NCBI GenBank assembly: GCA_964406505.1
Contig: CAYORX010000006.1
Coordinates: 12,639 to 76,638 of the forward strand
Source of the DNA: DTU015 sp964406505
GTDB taxonomy: Bacteria; Bacillota; Sulfobacillia; Fermentithermobacillales; Fermentithermobacillaceae
Direction: 5' to 3'
Length of the DNA: 64,000 bases
Position numbers and translations under genes: made by a program
Notes under the pieces: generated by a model
What the model saw: the letters and a program-made list of their open reading frames with translations, nothing else
The model's database searches: none
What the model was told of the DNA's origin: nothing
In this document: positions 19,124-28,691 of the stretch, one piece after another
Numbering within the stretch: position 1 is the first letter of the stretch
How the letters are laid out: the number at the start of each line of letters is the position of its first letter

Positions 19124-19378
19124 TTAAAACCTCGGTTGGCGGGGCCTTGCTTCATTTACGACTATTTGGCGCCCTTCCAACATTGTCCCGTTAACTGCCT
19201 CGATAGCTTTTTCCGCATCGGCGGCATCTACTTCAACAAAACCGAAACCTCTCGATCTGCCAGTATCCCTATCCGTAATAATACGACAGCTCCTGACCTC
19301 AACGAAAGGACTAAAGGCTTCAGATAGATCTTCACTGCTAGTAGCCCAAGGTAAATTACCTACATACAAAGTTTTCAT
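19124..19378 (-). CDS. Small RRM-type RNA-binding protein
   Basis: The 84-residue protein is a single RNA recognition motif with RNP2 (LYVGNL, residues 4-9) and RNP1 (RGFGFVEV, about 43-50), followed by a short basic tail. Bacterial proteins of this size are often cold- or stress-inducible RNA chaperones; a role here is inferred. AGGGAGGTGT lies a few bases upstream of the ATG. The gene interrupts the usual nadD-yqeK junction. Confidence 0.93.
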   Translation of the reverse strand: MKTLYVGNLPWATSSEDLSEAFSPFVEVRSCRIITDRDTGRSRGFGFVEVDAADAEKAIEAVNGTMLEGRQIVVNEARPRQPRF

Positions 19379-19454
19379 AGCTACACCTCCCTCGACTTCG
19401 ATTTAGGATTTCTTCGTGTCCGACTAACCATCCGTCAATAACAGCACTTGAGTT

Positions 19455-20072
19455 TCATTTGTTGTGTTGCGAATAAAGCCGCTGCTTTTGTATATACAGG
19501 CATACCGGCTCAGGAACCAAATACCGAACTGATTTCCCTTCTCGAATCCTGCGCCGTATATCTCTTGACGCGATAGCTAAAAGTGTTACCGGAAAGGGAT
19601 GAACTTTCGAAAAACAACCAGGCCCTAAATAGGTTTTTAACGTGCTTAGGGCTTCTACATCGTAACCAGGCCTGGTTACTGCAATAAAATCTGCCAAATC
19701 GAAAAGTTGCTGGTATCCATTCCAAGTGTGAATTTCAAGAATCGCATCAAGCCCTGTAATAAAATAAAGCTTTTTCCGCTTACAAATTGTGGCTCTAAAT
19801 TCCCGCAGGGTGTCCAATGTATAAGAAGGGCCTTCTCGCTGTATTTCAACTCCTGAAACTTCAAACTGAGGATGATCAGCCGTAGCAAGTCTAGTCATCT
19901 TATAGCGATGTTCGGGGGAGGTAACTTGTGAAAGTGGTTTGTGTGGAGGATTGCCTGACGGAACAAAAATAACACGCTCAAGATTAAACCCTTGCAGCAC
20001 TTCTTCTGCAGCCCTGAGATGCCCAAAATGAATCGGATCAAACGTCCCACCCATCACACCGATCGCAGTCAC
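19455..20072 (-). CDS. nadD: Nicotinate-nucleotide adenylyltransferase
   Basis: NadD joins ATP and nicotinate mononucleotide to form deamido-NAD in NAD synthesis. The nucleotidyltransferase motif GGTFDPIHFGHL is at residues 8-19, and the second motif appears as ASRDIRRRIREGKS near residue 170. Length (205) is normal. The start is GTG at 20072 with GGAGG seven bases before. The position after obg and before yqeK matches the conserved Firmicute order. Confidence 0.94.
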   Translation of the reverse strand: MTAIGVMGGTFDPIHFGHLRAAEEVLQGFNLERVIFVPSGNPPHKPLSQVTSPEHRYKMTRLATADHPQFEVSGVEIQREGPSYTLDTLREFRATICKRKKLYFITGLDAILEIHTWNGYQQLFDLADFIAVTRPGYDVEALSTLKTYLGPGCFSKVHPFPVTLLAIASRDIRRRIREGKSVRYLVPEPVCLYIQKQRLYSQHNK

Positions 20073-20179
20073 CCAAATGCCTCCAAGACCCAGGAACCCT
20101 GAAAATCAGACTTCACAGTTCGTTTACTTTACCTGCTCTATTCTATGTACGTTTTGAAAATCCTTCTTTAATTTACCAT

Positions 20180-21202
20180 CTATCTATTTGTTTCCAATGC
20201 GTTTGACAAGCCTTTTAACAAACTATCTAATCCCGTACCTGTTAGGGCGGAAATAAGAAACACAGGTGTTTTTGTGACTTCTGACATTTTATCTTTTAGG
20301 TCTGAAATGGATTGTCCTGAAGGTATCAAATCTACTTTATTGATAGCTACAAGAAATTTTTTTGATTTCATTTCTTCGCTATATGCAAGCACTTCACGTC
20401 GTACGGCTATAAATTCGCTGATTGGACCTAAGCTAACGCCGTGCTGAACCAACGTGCTACCATCTATCACATATAACAACATCACGGTTCTTTCTATGTG
20501 CCTTAAAAATTCATGGCCCAGGCCTTTGCCTTCACTTGCCCCTTCAATAAGACCGGGTATATCGGCCACTACAAACCTTTCACGATCTTGCTCCACAACG
20601 CCAAGATTTGGGCTAATGGTTGTAAACGGATAAGAATCTATTTTAGGTTTTGCGTTTGATATAGCCCATAAAAGGGTAGATTTTCCCGCATTAGGCAAAC
20701 CCACTAATCCTATATCAGCTATGGATTTTAATTCAAGGCGGATACTACGTTCTTCTCCGGGCTTACCTTCCTCAAATTGTCTTGGAGCACGGTTTTTAGA
20801 AGTTGCAAACCTAGCATTTCCTCTTCCGCCTTTCCCCCCACGAGCCACGACAACTTTTTGACCTTCTTCTACCAAATCATCGATTAATTCCCCAGTATCT
20901 TCATCGTAAAGCATGGTTCCAAGAGGAACTCTAGATACTAAGTCACGACCGTTTTTGCCGGTGCGCTTGTCGCCTTGGCCCTGTTTACCGTTACCAGCCC
21001 TTAAATGTGGCCTATATCTAAAATCTAGAAGAGTATTAAGATTTGCATCTGCTTCAAACGCCACATTTCCGCCATCTCCGCCATCCCCACCGGCTGGACC
21101 TCCAAAAGGCACAAATTTTTCACGTCTAAACGCAACACAGCCCCTACCCCCATCTCCCGCTTTTACAAATACTTTGACTCTGTCGACAAAGCGAGAACCC
21201 AA
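20180..21202 (-). CDS. obg: Obg family GTPase (ribosome assembly, stress)
   Basis: Obg binds the 50S subunit during assembly and responds to the guanine nucleotide pool. The glycine-rich Obg fold (VKAGDGGRGCVAFRREK onward) is followed by a G domain with GLPNAGKST, DIPGLIEGA and NKVD. The protein ends soon after the G domain, so the C-terminal OCT domain of some homologues is missing. The frame is open to 21247, but TTG at 21202, eight bases after GGAG, matches where the conserved part begins and gives 340 residues. It follows rpmA. Confidence 0.93.
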   Translation of the reverse strand: MGSRFVDRVKVFVKAGDGGRGCVAFRREKFVPFGGPAGGDGGDGGNVAFEADANLNTLLDFRYRPHLRAGNGKQGQGDKRTGKNGRDLVSRVPLGTMLYDEDTGELIDDLVEEGQKVVVARGGKGGRGNARFATSKNRAPRQFEEGKPGEERSIRLELKSIADIGLVGLPNAGKSTLLWAISNAKPKIDSYPFTTISPNLGVVEQDRERFVVADIPGLIEGASEGKGLGHEFLRHIERTVMLLYVIDGSTLVQHGVSLGPISEFIAVRREVLAYSEEMKSKKFLVAINKVDLIPSGQSISDLKDKMSEVTKTPVFLISALTGTGLDSLLKGLSNALETNR

Positions 21203-21331
21203 ACCCAAAACTCCTTCCGCCAAATGAATTACAATCTGCAACGCCAAAAGCGGCGGAACAGGCCGCCGCTAAACAAAGTAACTTTTTGTTTTGTAGCGCA
21301 TCAAAATTCAACATCGTGTCAAAGTTCATTA

Positions 21332-21649
21332 TCAGTCGTTGTCGCCGGATACTGCGGCCATTTTCATCGGTGCCGCAACTTCCTCAACAGATACAATACT
21401 ACCCCTCCGACCTTTTCGTTCGAAAGATACAAATCCGTCAGTTTTGGCAAACAAGGTGTAATCGCGCCCCATACCCACGTTGCGGCCAGGATGTACTCTT
21501 GTACCTCTTTGACGAATAATTATGCTACCATTCGTGACAAACTGGCCATCATGATTTTTAACGCCAAGCCGTTTGGAGCGGGAGTCACGCCCATTTCTAG
21601 AGCTTCCTACACCTTTCTTCTTTGCAAACAGTTGAAGATCGATCATCAT
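21332..21649 (-). CDS. rpmA: 50S ribosomal protein L27
   Basis: L27 reaches the peptidyl transferase centre with its N-terminus. The protein begins with a short leader ending in LQLFA, directly before KKGVGSSRNGRDS. In Firmicutes this leader is removed by the Cys protease Prp, whose gene is next upstream here. Length is 105 residues with a slightly long C-terminal tail. AAGGAGG lies nine bases before the ATG at 21649; the neighbouring ATG at 21646 is an alternative. Confidence 0.97.
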   Translation of the reverse strand: MMIDLQLFAKKKGVGSSRNGRDSRSKRLGVKNHDGQFVTNGSIIIRQRGTRVHPGRNVGMGRDYTLFAKTDGFVSFERKGRRGSIVSVEEVAAPMKMAAVSGDND

Positions 21650-21706
21650 TGCTGCTCCCCTCCTTCCATCTAAACCCGACTCACAATGATATAAACTTGA
21701 TAAATA

Positions 21707-22078
21707 TTAATCACTACTCCGATACATGACATCGATGTGTTCGGGATACTCGTTGGCCATAGATAAAATCGATAGCTCTAGCGTTCTCAAAATTGCTTTA
21801 GGTGCATCTCGATAAGCGACACATGGGTCAACTTCGACTTTAAGATAGCCAGCTCGCTTACAGAACTTTACCCTTTCACCCAAAATATCTTTTAACCCGA
21901 TTAAGATACCTTGCGCCAGAATAGATATTCCGGCACATACAATGTCCTGGCCATATTCCGCAAAGCCTGCATGCCCTTGGATCTCATACCCTGCCAACAC
22001 TTCAACGGAAACTTGGGACTCTAAGTGCTGCGGATGTTTTGACCTACATTGCTTACGCAGAAACCGTATTTTCAACAT
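21707..22078 (-). CDS. prp: Ribosomal-processing cysteine protease Prp
   Basis: Prp (YsxB) cleaves the N-terminal leader of L27 after the LQLFA-type motif. The catalytic His and Cys are seen in GHAGFAEYGQDIVCAGIS. The ATG at 22078 overlaps the end of rplU by 26 bases and has no strong ribosome binding site, suggesting translational coupling. Length is about 123 residues. The order rplU-prp-rpmA is the one conserved in Firmicutes, and the LQLFA leader on L27 confirms the pairing. Confidence 0.92.
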   Translation of the reverse strand: MLKIRFLRKQCRSKHPQHLESQVSVEVLAGYEIQGHAGFAEYGQDIVCAGISILAQGILIGLKDILGERVKFCKRAGYLKVEVDPCVAYRDAPKAILRTLELSILSMANEYPEHIDVMYRSSD

Positions 22079-22388
22079 TTTGTTCGATAGAATCAATTCT
22101 TATCTCTGTGAAATGCTGCCTATGTCCATAGCGCTTTCTATACCTGGTTTTAGGCTTATATTTGAAAACCAGAATTTTCCTGGCTTTGCCTTGACGAATG
22201 ATGGTTCCTTTCACCGAAGCCTTTTCAATGTAAGGTTTCCCAACTTTCAAGCCTTCATCACCGGAGATCGCAAGCACTTGATCAAATACATGAGTATTCC
22301 CGCGTTCGCCGTCTATTTTTTCAATTCTTAATATGCTGCCGGGGGAGACCTTGTATTGCTTACCGCCCGTTTTAATTATTGCATACAA
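22053..22388 (-). CDS. rplU: 50S ribosomal protein L21
   Basis: L21 binds 23S rRNA early in 50S assembly. The conserved start YAIIKTGGKQYKV and the basic centre KPKTRYRKRYGHRQ are plain. The start is TTG at 22388, about ten bases after GGGGG; the frame is open upstream to 22439 but that part does not resemble L21. The product is 111 residues, with a short C-terminal extension (about ten residues) that overlaps the prp start. Confidence 0.96.
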   Translation of the reverse strand: MYAIIKTGGKQYKVSPGSILRIEKIDGERGNTHVFDQVLAISGDEGLKVGKPYIEKASVKGTIIRQGKARKILVFKYKPKTRYRKRYGHRQHFTEIRIDSIEQNVENTVSA

Positions 22389-22464
22389 CTTTGGAAAACC
22401 CCCTAGTTTAAGTGACAAGTTACCGATACAGTTTAGCATGCAACTGGAAAAGATGTCAAGCAGT

Positions 22465-24204
22465 CTAAACCGATACCTGTATACCTGCTCGCCTTTGCCT
22501 AGCGTTTACAATAGACGCTTTTGCAGATGTACGGCGACAGGAGTTAATCTTTACATATACTTTCTCCCCTACACGCGGCCCGCCGTTGCGAATATCTATA
22601 ACGTAGCCTCCCACTCTTGCAATTCCGTCATTAGGATTTTGCGAATGGGGTTCTTCAACCTTAACCTTTATTACGTCGCCGGATTGCACTGGAACGGCCC
22701 TTTCAGCCATTTCTTTTTTTGTCCCCAAGGCTATTACGTTTATATCTTCTATATGCAAACTTTTTGACCCTTTTATGAAAATGCTACGGCCTGTTTGCTT
22801 TTCTAACTGTTTTAGATTTACACCGCCGGTACCAATCAAATGAGAAGCCACATTTGGGTTGACTTCGACTAGAATCGCTTCACTTTCAGAATTTTCTAGA
22901 GTTTGTCTAATTTCTCTTCGTGCTTTAGAAGCAACCATTTCTTCCGACATTATTACTCCCCTACCACTACAATAAGGACACGCCGTAGTCATTGACGCAC
23001 CTAGACTTTGCCTAACCTTTTTCCTTGTCATTTCTACAAGCCCCAAACCTGTAAGCCCAATTACAACGGTTTTAGTATGGTCTTTTTTAAGGTGTTTTTC
23101 GAGTTCTTCTACAACCTTATCCTTGTGGTCGGGTTTATCCATGTCGATGAAATCAATCACAATAATTCCGCCTATATCACGCAACCTCAATTGCCGCATA
23201 ATTTCTTCGCAAGCTTCCATATTTGTTTTAAAGACAGTGTCCGACAAGCTTTTAGTGCCGACAAATTTACCTGTATTTACATCTATCACAGTAAGCGCCT
23301 CAGTTTTATCGATAACAATATAACCACCCGATTTGAGCCAAACTTGCCGGCGTAAAGCTTGTTCTATAGCATTTTCCACTCCGTAAAGACTAAAAAGAGA
23401 TGTTTCTTTATCTCTATAATAGATAATCCGATCTTTCATTTCTGGCGCTACCCTATCCAAAAGTTCCAAGATTTTGATATAGGTTTGGCTGTCGTCCACG
23501 ATCATTCTAGTCGTTTCTTGATTAAGTTCGTCCCTAACCATCCTCATAACTAAACCTAAGTCACGATGAAGCAGCGAGGGAGCCTTTCGACGTTTAGTAT
23601 CCTCCTGGATTTTTTCCCAAAGCCTGAGTACAAATGATAAATCACTTCGCATTTCTGCCCTTGTTTTACCCTCAGCAACGGTTCTAACGATTACACCCAT
23701 GTTATCAGGCTTAATATCCGATGCAAGATCACGTAATCTTTGTCGTTCATGATCATCAGTAATCCTTCTAGAGACTCCAACATAGTTAACTGACGGCATT
23801 AAGACCAAATACCGACCGGGAAAACTTACATGCCTTGTTACTCGTGCCCCCTTCGTTCCCATGGCTTCTTTAGAAATTTGTACAACCACTTTCTGGCCCG
23901 GACTTAAAACTTGATTAATGGAAATTCGCCGCCGCGTTTTTCTATTTCCCGAACCTCGCTTGCCATGTCTATCAGAAGCTAAAAGCGCGTCATCAACGTA
24001 CAAAAATGCATTTTTCCCCTCGCCGATGTCTACAAAAGCAGCCTGGATTCCAGGTAAAACATTTATCACCCTGCCAAGATAGACATTTCCTGCTATCTTT
24101 TGGGCGTTCGGCTTCTCAACATAAAATTCTACAACATAACCATCTTCAACCAAGGCAACCCTGGTTTCATAATCATTACCGCTGATTAGTATCTCCCTAG
24201 TCAT
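22465..24204 (-). CDS. rng: Ribonuclease E/G family protein
   Basis: Rne/Rng enzymes cut single-stranded RNA and mature 16S rRNA 5' ends. An S1 domain is seen near residues 35-125 (GNVYLGRVINVLPGIQAAFVDIG), then the catalytic region with IVIDFIDM holding a Mg-binding Asp, and the zinc-link CPYCSGRG near residue 410. The C-terminal 75 residues look like a TRAM-type RNA-binding module (VGEKVYVKI). Length is 579. It follows the TIGR03960-DUF2344 pair, the normal context in Clostridia. Confidence 0.94.
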   Translation of the reverse strand: MTREILISGNDYETRVALVEDGYVVEFYVEKPNAQKIAGNVYLGRVINVLPGIQAAFVDIGEGKNAFLYVDDALLASDRHGKRGSGNRKTRRRISINQVLSPGQKVVVQISKEAMGTKGARVTRHVSFPGRYLVLMPSVNYVGVSRRITDDHERQRLRDLASDIKPDNMGVIVRTVAEGKTRAEMRSDLSFVLRLWEKIQEDTKRRKAPSLLHRDLGLVMRMVRDELNQETTRMIVDDSQTYIKILELLDRVAPEMKDRIIYYRDKETSLFSLYGVENAIEQALRRQVWLKSGGYIVIDKTEALTVIDVNTGKFVGTKSLSDTVFKTNMEACEEIMRQLRLRDIGGIIVIDFIDMDKPDHKDKVVEELEKHLKKDHTKTVVIGLTGLGLVEMTRKKVRQSLGASMTTACPYCSGRGVIMSEEMVASKARREIRQTLENSESEAILVEVNPNVASHLIGTGGVNLKQLEKQTGRSIFIKGSKSLHIEDINVIALGTKKEMAERAVPVQSGDVIKVKVEEPHSQNPNDGIARVGGYVIDIRNGGPRVGEKVYVKINSCRRTSAKASIVNARQRRAGIQVSV

Positions 24205-24262
24205 GGGAGTATTTCATCTCCTAACAAAAATTAAAGTAAATATAAATCGAATAATTACCGCT

Positions 24263-25006
24263 TTATTGTTGCGGTGGGATAGATAATTTTTTAGCGTCAT
24301 TTAAACAAATCTTAATCCTATCAACGATTACCTCATCAGTATCGATATCTACCCCAAATCTCGCCATACAATCGAGTATCCATTGCGGGCGCACAGTACG
24401 ACCATTATCGTGTTTGATTTTCATGAAAATCGTGACAACATCGGAATTAGACGCGATCTGAATATCTTCAACAAAATTACGTAAATCTAGAACCCGCGTG
24501 GATCTTGGTCTTCGAATTTCAAACAAAACTTGTTCTTGTGATAAAAACCTTTCTACTGCCGACGATAAAAATTCTTTTTCCACCTCCTGTATTTGCGCTT
24601 GGTAAATGGAATATTGGATTTGTGATTCAAAAGGTTTATCTTTTCCCGGGATATGAAAAACTTGTTTCACGGAAAATCCCGGTGGTAAAACGCGTGAAAG
24701 AGTGTCAGCCAATATATGTAATAAATCATAATGGCAAACGGCGCCATTTAAAACGCCAGCAGATTGGTTCTGAATAAAATCTGCAATTTTATTGTTATCT
24801 AAAATCACATCCATATATTCCTCTTTGCCTGATGTTCCTACGGGCAAAGGAGCATAAAACGAAACTTTTATCCTAGGTGTATAACCCTTGGTTATCGCAA
24901 AAGGCCATTTCGCCTTTTTTAAAGCTAATCTAATATTGCGACCGAGATCCAAATGGCTTAAAAATCTAACCTTATCCCCTTTTTGGTATTTAACTCGAAT
25001 ACGCAA
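24263..25006 (-). CDS. TIGR03936/DUF2344 family protein
   Basis: This family always accompanies the TIGR03960 radical SAM protein, and in some genomes the two are fused; the function is unknown, though an RNA-modification role is suspected. Visible family features are VRFLSHLDLGRNIRLALKK, the GYTPRIKVSFYAPLPVG block and EEYMDV. TTG at 25021 is possible, but TTG at 25006 with AAGGTG six bases upstream is preferred. It lies just downstream of its partner and upstream of rng. Confidence 0.9.
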   Translation of the reverse strand: MRIRVKYQKGDKVRFLSHLDLGRNIRLALKKAKWPFAITKGYTPRIKVSFYAPLPVGTSGKEEYMDVILDNNKIADFIQNQSAGVLNGAVCHYDLLHILADTLSRVLPPGFSVKQVFHIPGKDKPFESQIQYSIYQAQIQEVEKEFLSSAVERFLSQEQVLFEIRRPRSTRVLDLRNFVEDIQIASNSDVVTIFMKIKHDNGRTVRPQWILDCMARFGVDIDTDEVIVDRIKICLNDAKKLSIPPQQ

Positions 25007-25033
25007 TAACAGCACCTTCAAACTAGAAAATAT

Positions 25034-26983
25034 TTATTTGAGAACCATTTCGACCCCCAAATTGGGGCATACACCGCAATTTACACATCGGCTTGTTCTG
25101 CAATCGTGGGTAATTACAGCTTTTTGAGCTCGCCTTTTTTCCAAAATCAAATAAGATTTGGATACCCCTACATTCAAATGATCCCATGGCAAACTTTCTC
25201 GCACATCACGTATACGATGAGCGTAAAAATCAGCATTTAAACCCACATCATGAAATGTTTGTTCCCATAAAGTTTTATCGAAATGTTCGTTCCATGCATC
25301 AAACCTTGCGCCCTTTTCATACGCCTGTTCCAATGCACCAGAAAGACGTCTGTCGCCTCGCGCAAATATTGCTTCCAACCACGTAATATCAGCATCGTGA
25401 TATTTGTACTTAATTCCGGGCCCGCGCAACCCTCTTTTAAGTATTGCTTGACGCCTTTTGAGTTCATCGGAACATATGCACGGTTCCCATTGAAAAGGCG
25501 TGTTAGGTTTTGGCACAAATCCTGCCACCGAGACTGTTATATTAGGTCTCGCTTTATGGTCCCTTCCAATTTGCCGAATATGTTTTACAAGTTCAGAAAT
25601 AGCTACAATGTCTTCATCCGTTTCGCCAGGTAGTCCGATCATGAAATATAGTTTGATATGAGAAAAACCTGACGCAAAAGCATGGCGAGCTGCTTTGAAA
25701 ATTTCTGTTTCTGTAACTTTTTTATTGATAACATTCCTCATTCTTTGAGAACCCGCTTCAGGAGCGAGAGTAAGCCCAGTTCGCGAAGAACCTAACATTC
25801 TAGCTAATCGTACTGAAAACGAATCTACCCTTAAAGACGGAAGTGAAATTTTAGCATCCGGAAGATCAGATTTAAGCCGCGATATTAGCGTTTCAATATG
25901 ACTGTAATCAGCTGACGACAAAGACACCAAAGAAACTTCATCGTGTCCCGACGCTTTCAACAACTTCTTTGCATAACTCATTATCGTTTCGGGCGATCTT
26001 TCCCTTACCGGGCGATATATTGTGCCTGCTTGACAAAACCTGCATCCTTGAGTACATCCTCTAAATATTTCCACCATTACCCTATCGTGAATAGGCTCTA
26101 TAAGAGGTATTACCGCTTTTTCAAAATAATCTGTATCATCAAGAGAACTGACTACGCGCCGAGATATAATAGGCGGAGCCATAAACCATCCTAAACTTTC
26201 TGGAGGAAAACATGAATGTTTTAAAGTCAGATCAGCAGTTCGGGACTTGAGCCGCTCATAGAATTTAGGTTCTAGCTGAATAGGACGTGGGAACACCTTT
26301 GCTATGGTTTGGTCATCGTTGTATTTTACATCATAAAGCGACGGTACATACACGCCATCGAGAAGGGACAACATCACCAAAAGTTCAAGCCGTGAACTTT
26401 TGATTGCTTTCCAAGTCTTGTAAATATTTACTATATCTAGAACAAGTTCTTCACCATCGCCAAGGGCAAAAGCGTCGATAAAATCTGCCATTGGCTCTGC
26501 AGCCATTGCACATGGACCCCCTGCTATCACTAAAGGGTGATTCTGAGTTCTGTGTTCGGTTCTTAGGGGAATATTCCCCAAGTCGAGCATCATTAAAACA
26601 TTAGTGTAAGTGAGTTCGTATTGCAGCGAGAATCCCACGATGTCTACACTAGATAAGGATAATCGGTTTTCCAGGGTGAACAGGGGCCATTGTTGTTCTC
26701 GAAGTAAATTCTCCATATCAAGCCACGGTGCATACACACGTTCACATGATACATCTTGCCTATCGTTTAAGATAGAGTATAAAATTTGCGAACCTACGTG
26801 GCTCATGCCTACCTCGTATATGTCGGGAAAAGCTAAAGCAAAAACCACATCCACCAACCGCGGATCTTTGGCTACTGCATCGATTTCGCCACCTGTGTAT
26901 CTTGCAGGCTTTGTTACTTTGCCTAAGTGCCGTTTTAGATCCTCCCACGTAACAACACTTAGTTGTTGTTCTGGCACGTGCAA
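25034..26983 (-). CDS. TIGR03960 family B12-binding-type radical SAM protein
   Basis: The 649-residue protein has an N-terminal B12-binding-like Rossmann region, then a radical SAM core with the 4Fe-4S motif CTQGCRFC (C-x3-C-x2-C) near residue 310, followed by SLSSADYSH and GLTLAPEAGS. The C-terminus carries a Cys cluster (CRTSRCVNCGVC) that could hold another Fe-S centre or zinc. Homologues are linked to rng and ribosomal protein genes, so an rRNA or ribosomal-protein modification is plausible, but no reaction is established. The start is TTG at 26983 behind AAGG; GTG six bases later is possible. Confidence 0.92.
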   Translation of the reverse strand: MHVPEQQLSVVTWEDLKRHLGKVTKPARYTGGEIDAVAKDPRLVDVVFALAFPDIYEVGMSHVGSQILYSILNDRQDVSCERVYAPWLDMENLLREQQWPLFTLENRLSLSSVDIVGFSLQYELTYTNVLMMLDLGNIPLRTEHRTQNHPLVIAGGPCAMAAEPMADFIDAFALGDGEELVLDIVNIYKTWKAIKSSRLELLVMLSLLDGVYVPSLYDVKYNDDQTIAKVFPRPIQLEPKFYERLKSRTADLTLKHSCFPPESLGWFMAPPIISRRVVSSLDDTDYFEKAVIPLIEPIHDRVMVEIFRGCTQGCRFCQAGTIYRPVRERSPETIMSYAKKLLKASGHDEVSLVSLSSADYSHIETLISRLKSDLPDAKISLPSLRVDSFSVRLARMLGSSRTGLTLAPEAGSQRMRNVINKKVTETEIFKAARHAFASGFSHIKLYFMIGLPGETDEDIVAISELVKHIRQIGRDHKARPNITVSVAGFVPKPNTPFQWEPCICSDELKRRQAILKRGLRGPGIKYKYHDADITWLEAIFARGDRRLSGALEQAYEKGARFDAWNEHFDKTLWEQTFHDVGLNADFYAHRIRDVRESLPWDHLNVGVSKSYLILEKRRAQKAVITHDCRTSRCVNCGVCPNLGVEMVLK

Positions 26984-27102
26984 CCATACCTTTCGAGCCA
27001 GGATAACATCGCGTTAGGCAAGTATAACCCTGGTATATTCCCCTCAGTATACATTATAACCCCTGCGATACCAAGAGGAACATGGCTGTTGGGGTAGTTT
27101 AT

Positions 27103-27327
27103 CTAACTGAAAAACCTCCTGGCAAATTCCATAAATACTTTGTTAATTGCATCAGTAGGAGTGGGTAGTTCTATATCTAAAAGTAACAGCACTGCTACAA
27201 TAAATGAAAAAATCATTCCAACAACATAAACTGAAAGAGCGGTTATTTCACGATCTTTATAAAGTATAGGAACTTGGTACGCCAATAATACAACATATAA
27301 GAAGGTCAAGACAATGATCTGGGCCAT
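27103..27327 (-). CDS. Small two-helix membrane protein
   Basis: The 74-residue protein has two hydrophobic segments (about 3-20 and 32-49) and an amphipathic basic end (VFMEFARRFFS). GAAAGGAT lies upstream of the ATG. It follows gerC on the same strand with a gap of about 75 bp. Small membrane proteins of this kind often accompany germinant-receptor genes in Clostridia, and a role as an accessory (D-type) subunit is possible but not shown. Confidence 0.65.
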   Translation of the reverse strand: MAQIIVLTFLYVVLLAYQVPILYKDREITALSVYVVGMIFSFIVAVLLLLDIELPTPTDAINKVFMEFARRFFS

Positions 27328-27403
27328 GCAAGTTTTAATCCTTTCTTCTAGTTAACATCCGGTTATCAACGACTAGACCGACACAGTTTGACTTGAAATA
27401 AGA

Positions 27404-28681
27404 CTACCTCGTTTCCATGACTTGTTCGGGAGAAGTTTTTACACTCCCAACTTGTACTAGTCGGGCTTTAACCGTTATGTAAACGGGCATCTTAGAAAAA
27501 ACCTGATCCCACTCATTTTTAACTTCTAACCAAGCCTTTGGAAATCTTATATGATAAATGTTGGCGAATCCAAAAGGATCACAGCATATAGCTTTCATTT
27601 GTTCGACTGAGGTACGAATTTCTGATTCGATTACATCAGCAACCCTATTTTCGGTTTTTTTGATCTTGTCTTGTGTTGTAAGGTCGACATTACACTGTTG
27701 ACCCGAAAGATTCATTTTTATTTTTACTAGAATCTCAGCACAAGGATTTTCAGCATCACCTTTGATTTTTAACTGGGATTTAGTCAAAGTAGTTTTCACC
27801 ACTGCTAAGTGTTCACCATTTATTTGACATTCATCTAAACATGGACATTTGATGTTAACCATTGTACTTGTAACCTGGTTGTTAACTATCATCAATCCAC
27901 GTACAACAGGCGACAATGGTATTATTTGTCCCAGTTGTCCTTTTTTAAGTATAGCTAAAGCGGTAAGCTGCAACATTTTGACTTTGTCGGGCAAAGGAGA
28001 CTCAGCCGATTTATCTTCTGCCGAACTATGGGATGCACTGGGTTGTTCAGTATCTAATAATTCAATTACACTAGTTATAGCAGTCCCGTTCCCAATTTCC
28101 GAGAACCTCAATATCTCATGAATAGATGACAACATGGTATAACCGCTAAATCTAGTTGAATGCATAAGTCCTATTATTTCCTCTGACGATGTAGATTCGA
28201 GACCCCGTTGAGATCTCGTCAAAATATTCCAGGCCTTACCTTTAGCGATAAGTAGTATGACTGTACGTCTAAGTTCGATTTCTTTATTCCACATATCCAA
28301 AACTTCGGTTAATCCATCCCTAGCGAGTTCTTCTCCTACAATAACCGTTTGCGCTTGAGACCAATACACTCGCCTTGATACTTTTCGAGCTAAGTCACGC
28401 ACCGCCCACGGAATTGTTGCCCCCCTGCTTTGAACTATTAAACTTGCTTTTAATACCCCCGATTGACCCCCTTCCGACTTATTTTTTCCGGCAAGGCTAC
28501 TTTGAAATAATTCCACGGTTACCACTATCTCATCGTCATCTTTATCAAATGCTATTGTAGACACTATAGCTAATTGATTGATTTCTCGCAGATCCCAACA
28601 TCCTAAGCATGTGATCCCTATAACTAATATGATTAGCAGTTTTACCGTTATGAATTTAATAACTACATACTTTATCTACAT
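27404..28681 (-). CDS. Spore germination protein, Ger(x)C lipoprotein family, with an amber codon at position 2
   Basis: GerC proteins are lipoprotein subunits of germinant receptors in the spore inner membrane. The family start is unmistakable: a hydrophobic signal, lipobox C-L-G-C with the lipidated Cys at codon 28, then WDLREIN. AGGAG sits eight bases before an ATG at 28681, but the next codon is TAG (28678-28676), after which the frame is open to the stop at 27404. No ATG, GTG or TTG lies between this TAG and the lipobox; the next usable start (GTG at 28564) would delete the signal and lipobox. So the gene is either damaged, read through, or starts at ATA/ATT. The body (about 425 codons) otherwise looks intact and follows gerA by ten bases. 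Confidence 0.85.
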
Positions 28682-28691
28682 ACACTCCTAA

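Noticed and set aside
27404..28564. gerC starting at GTG 28564
   Set aside because: It would remove the signal and lipobox that are clearly encoded upstream in the same frame.
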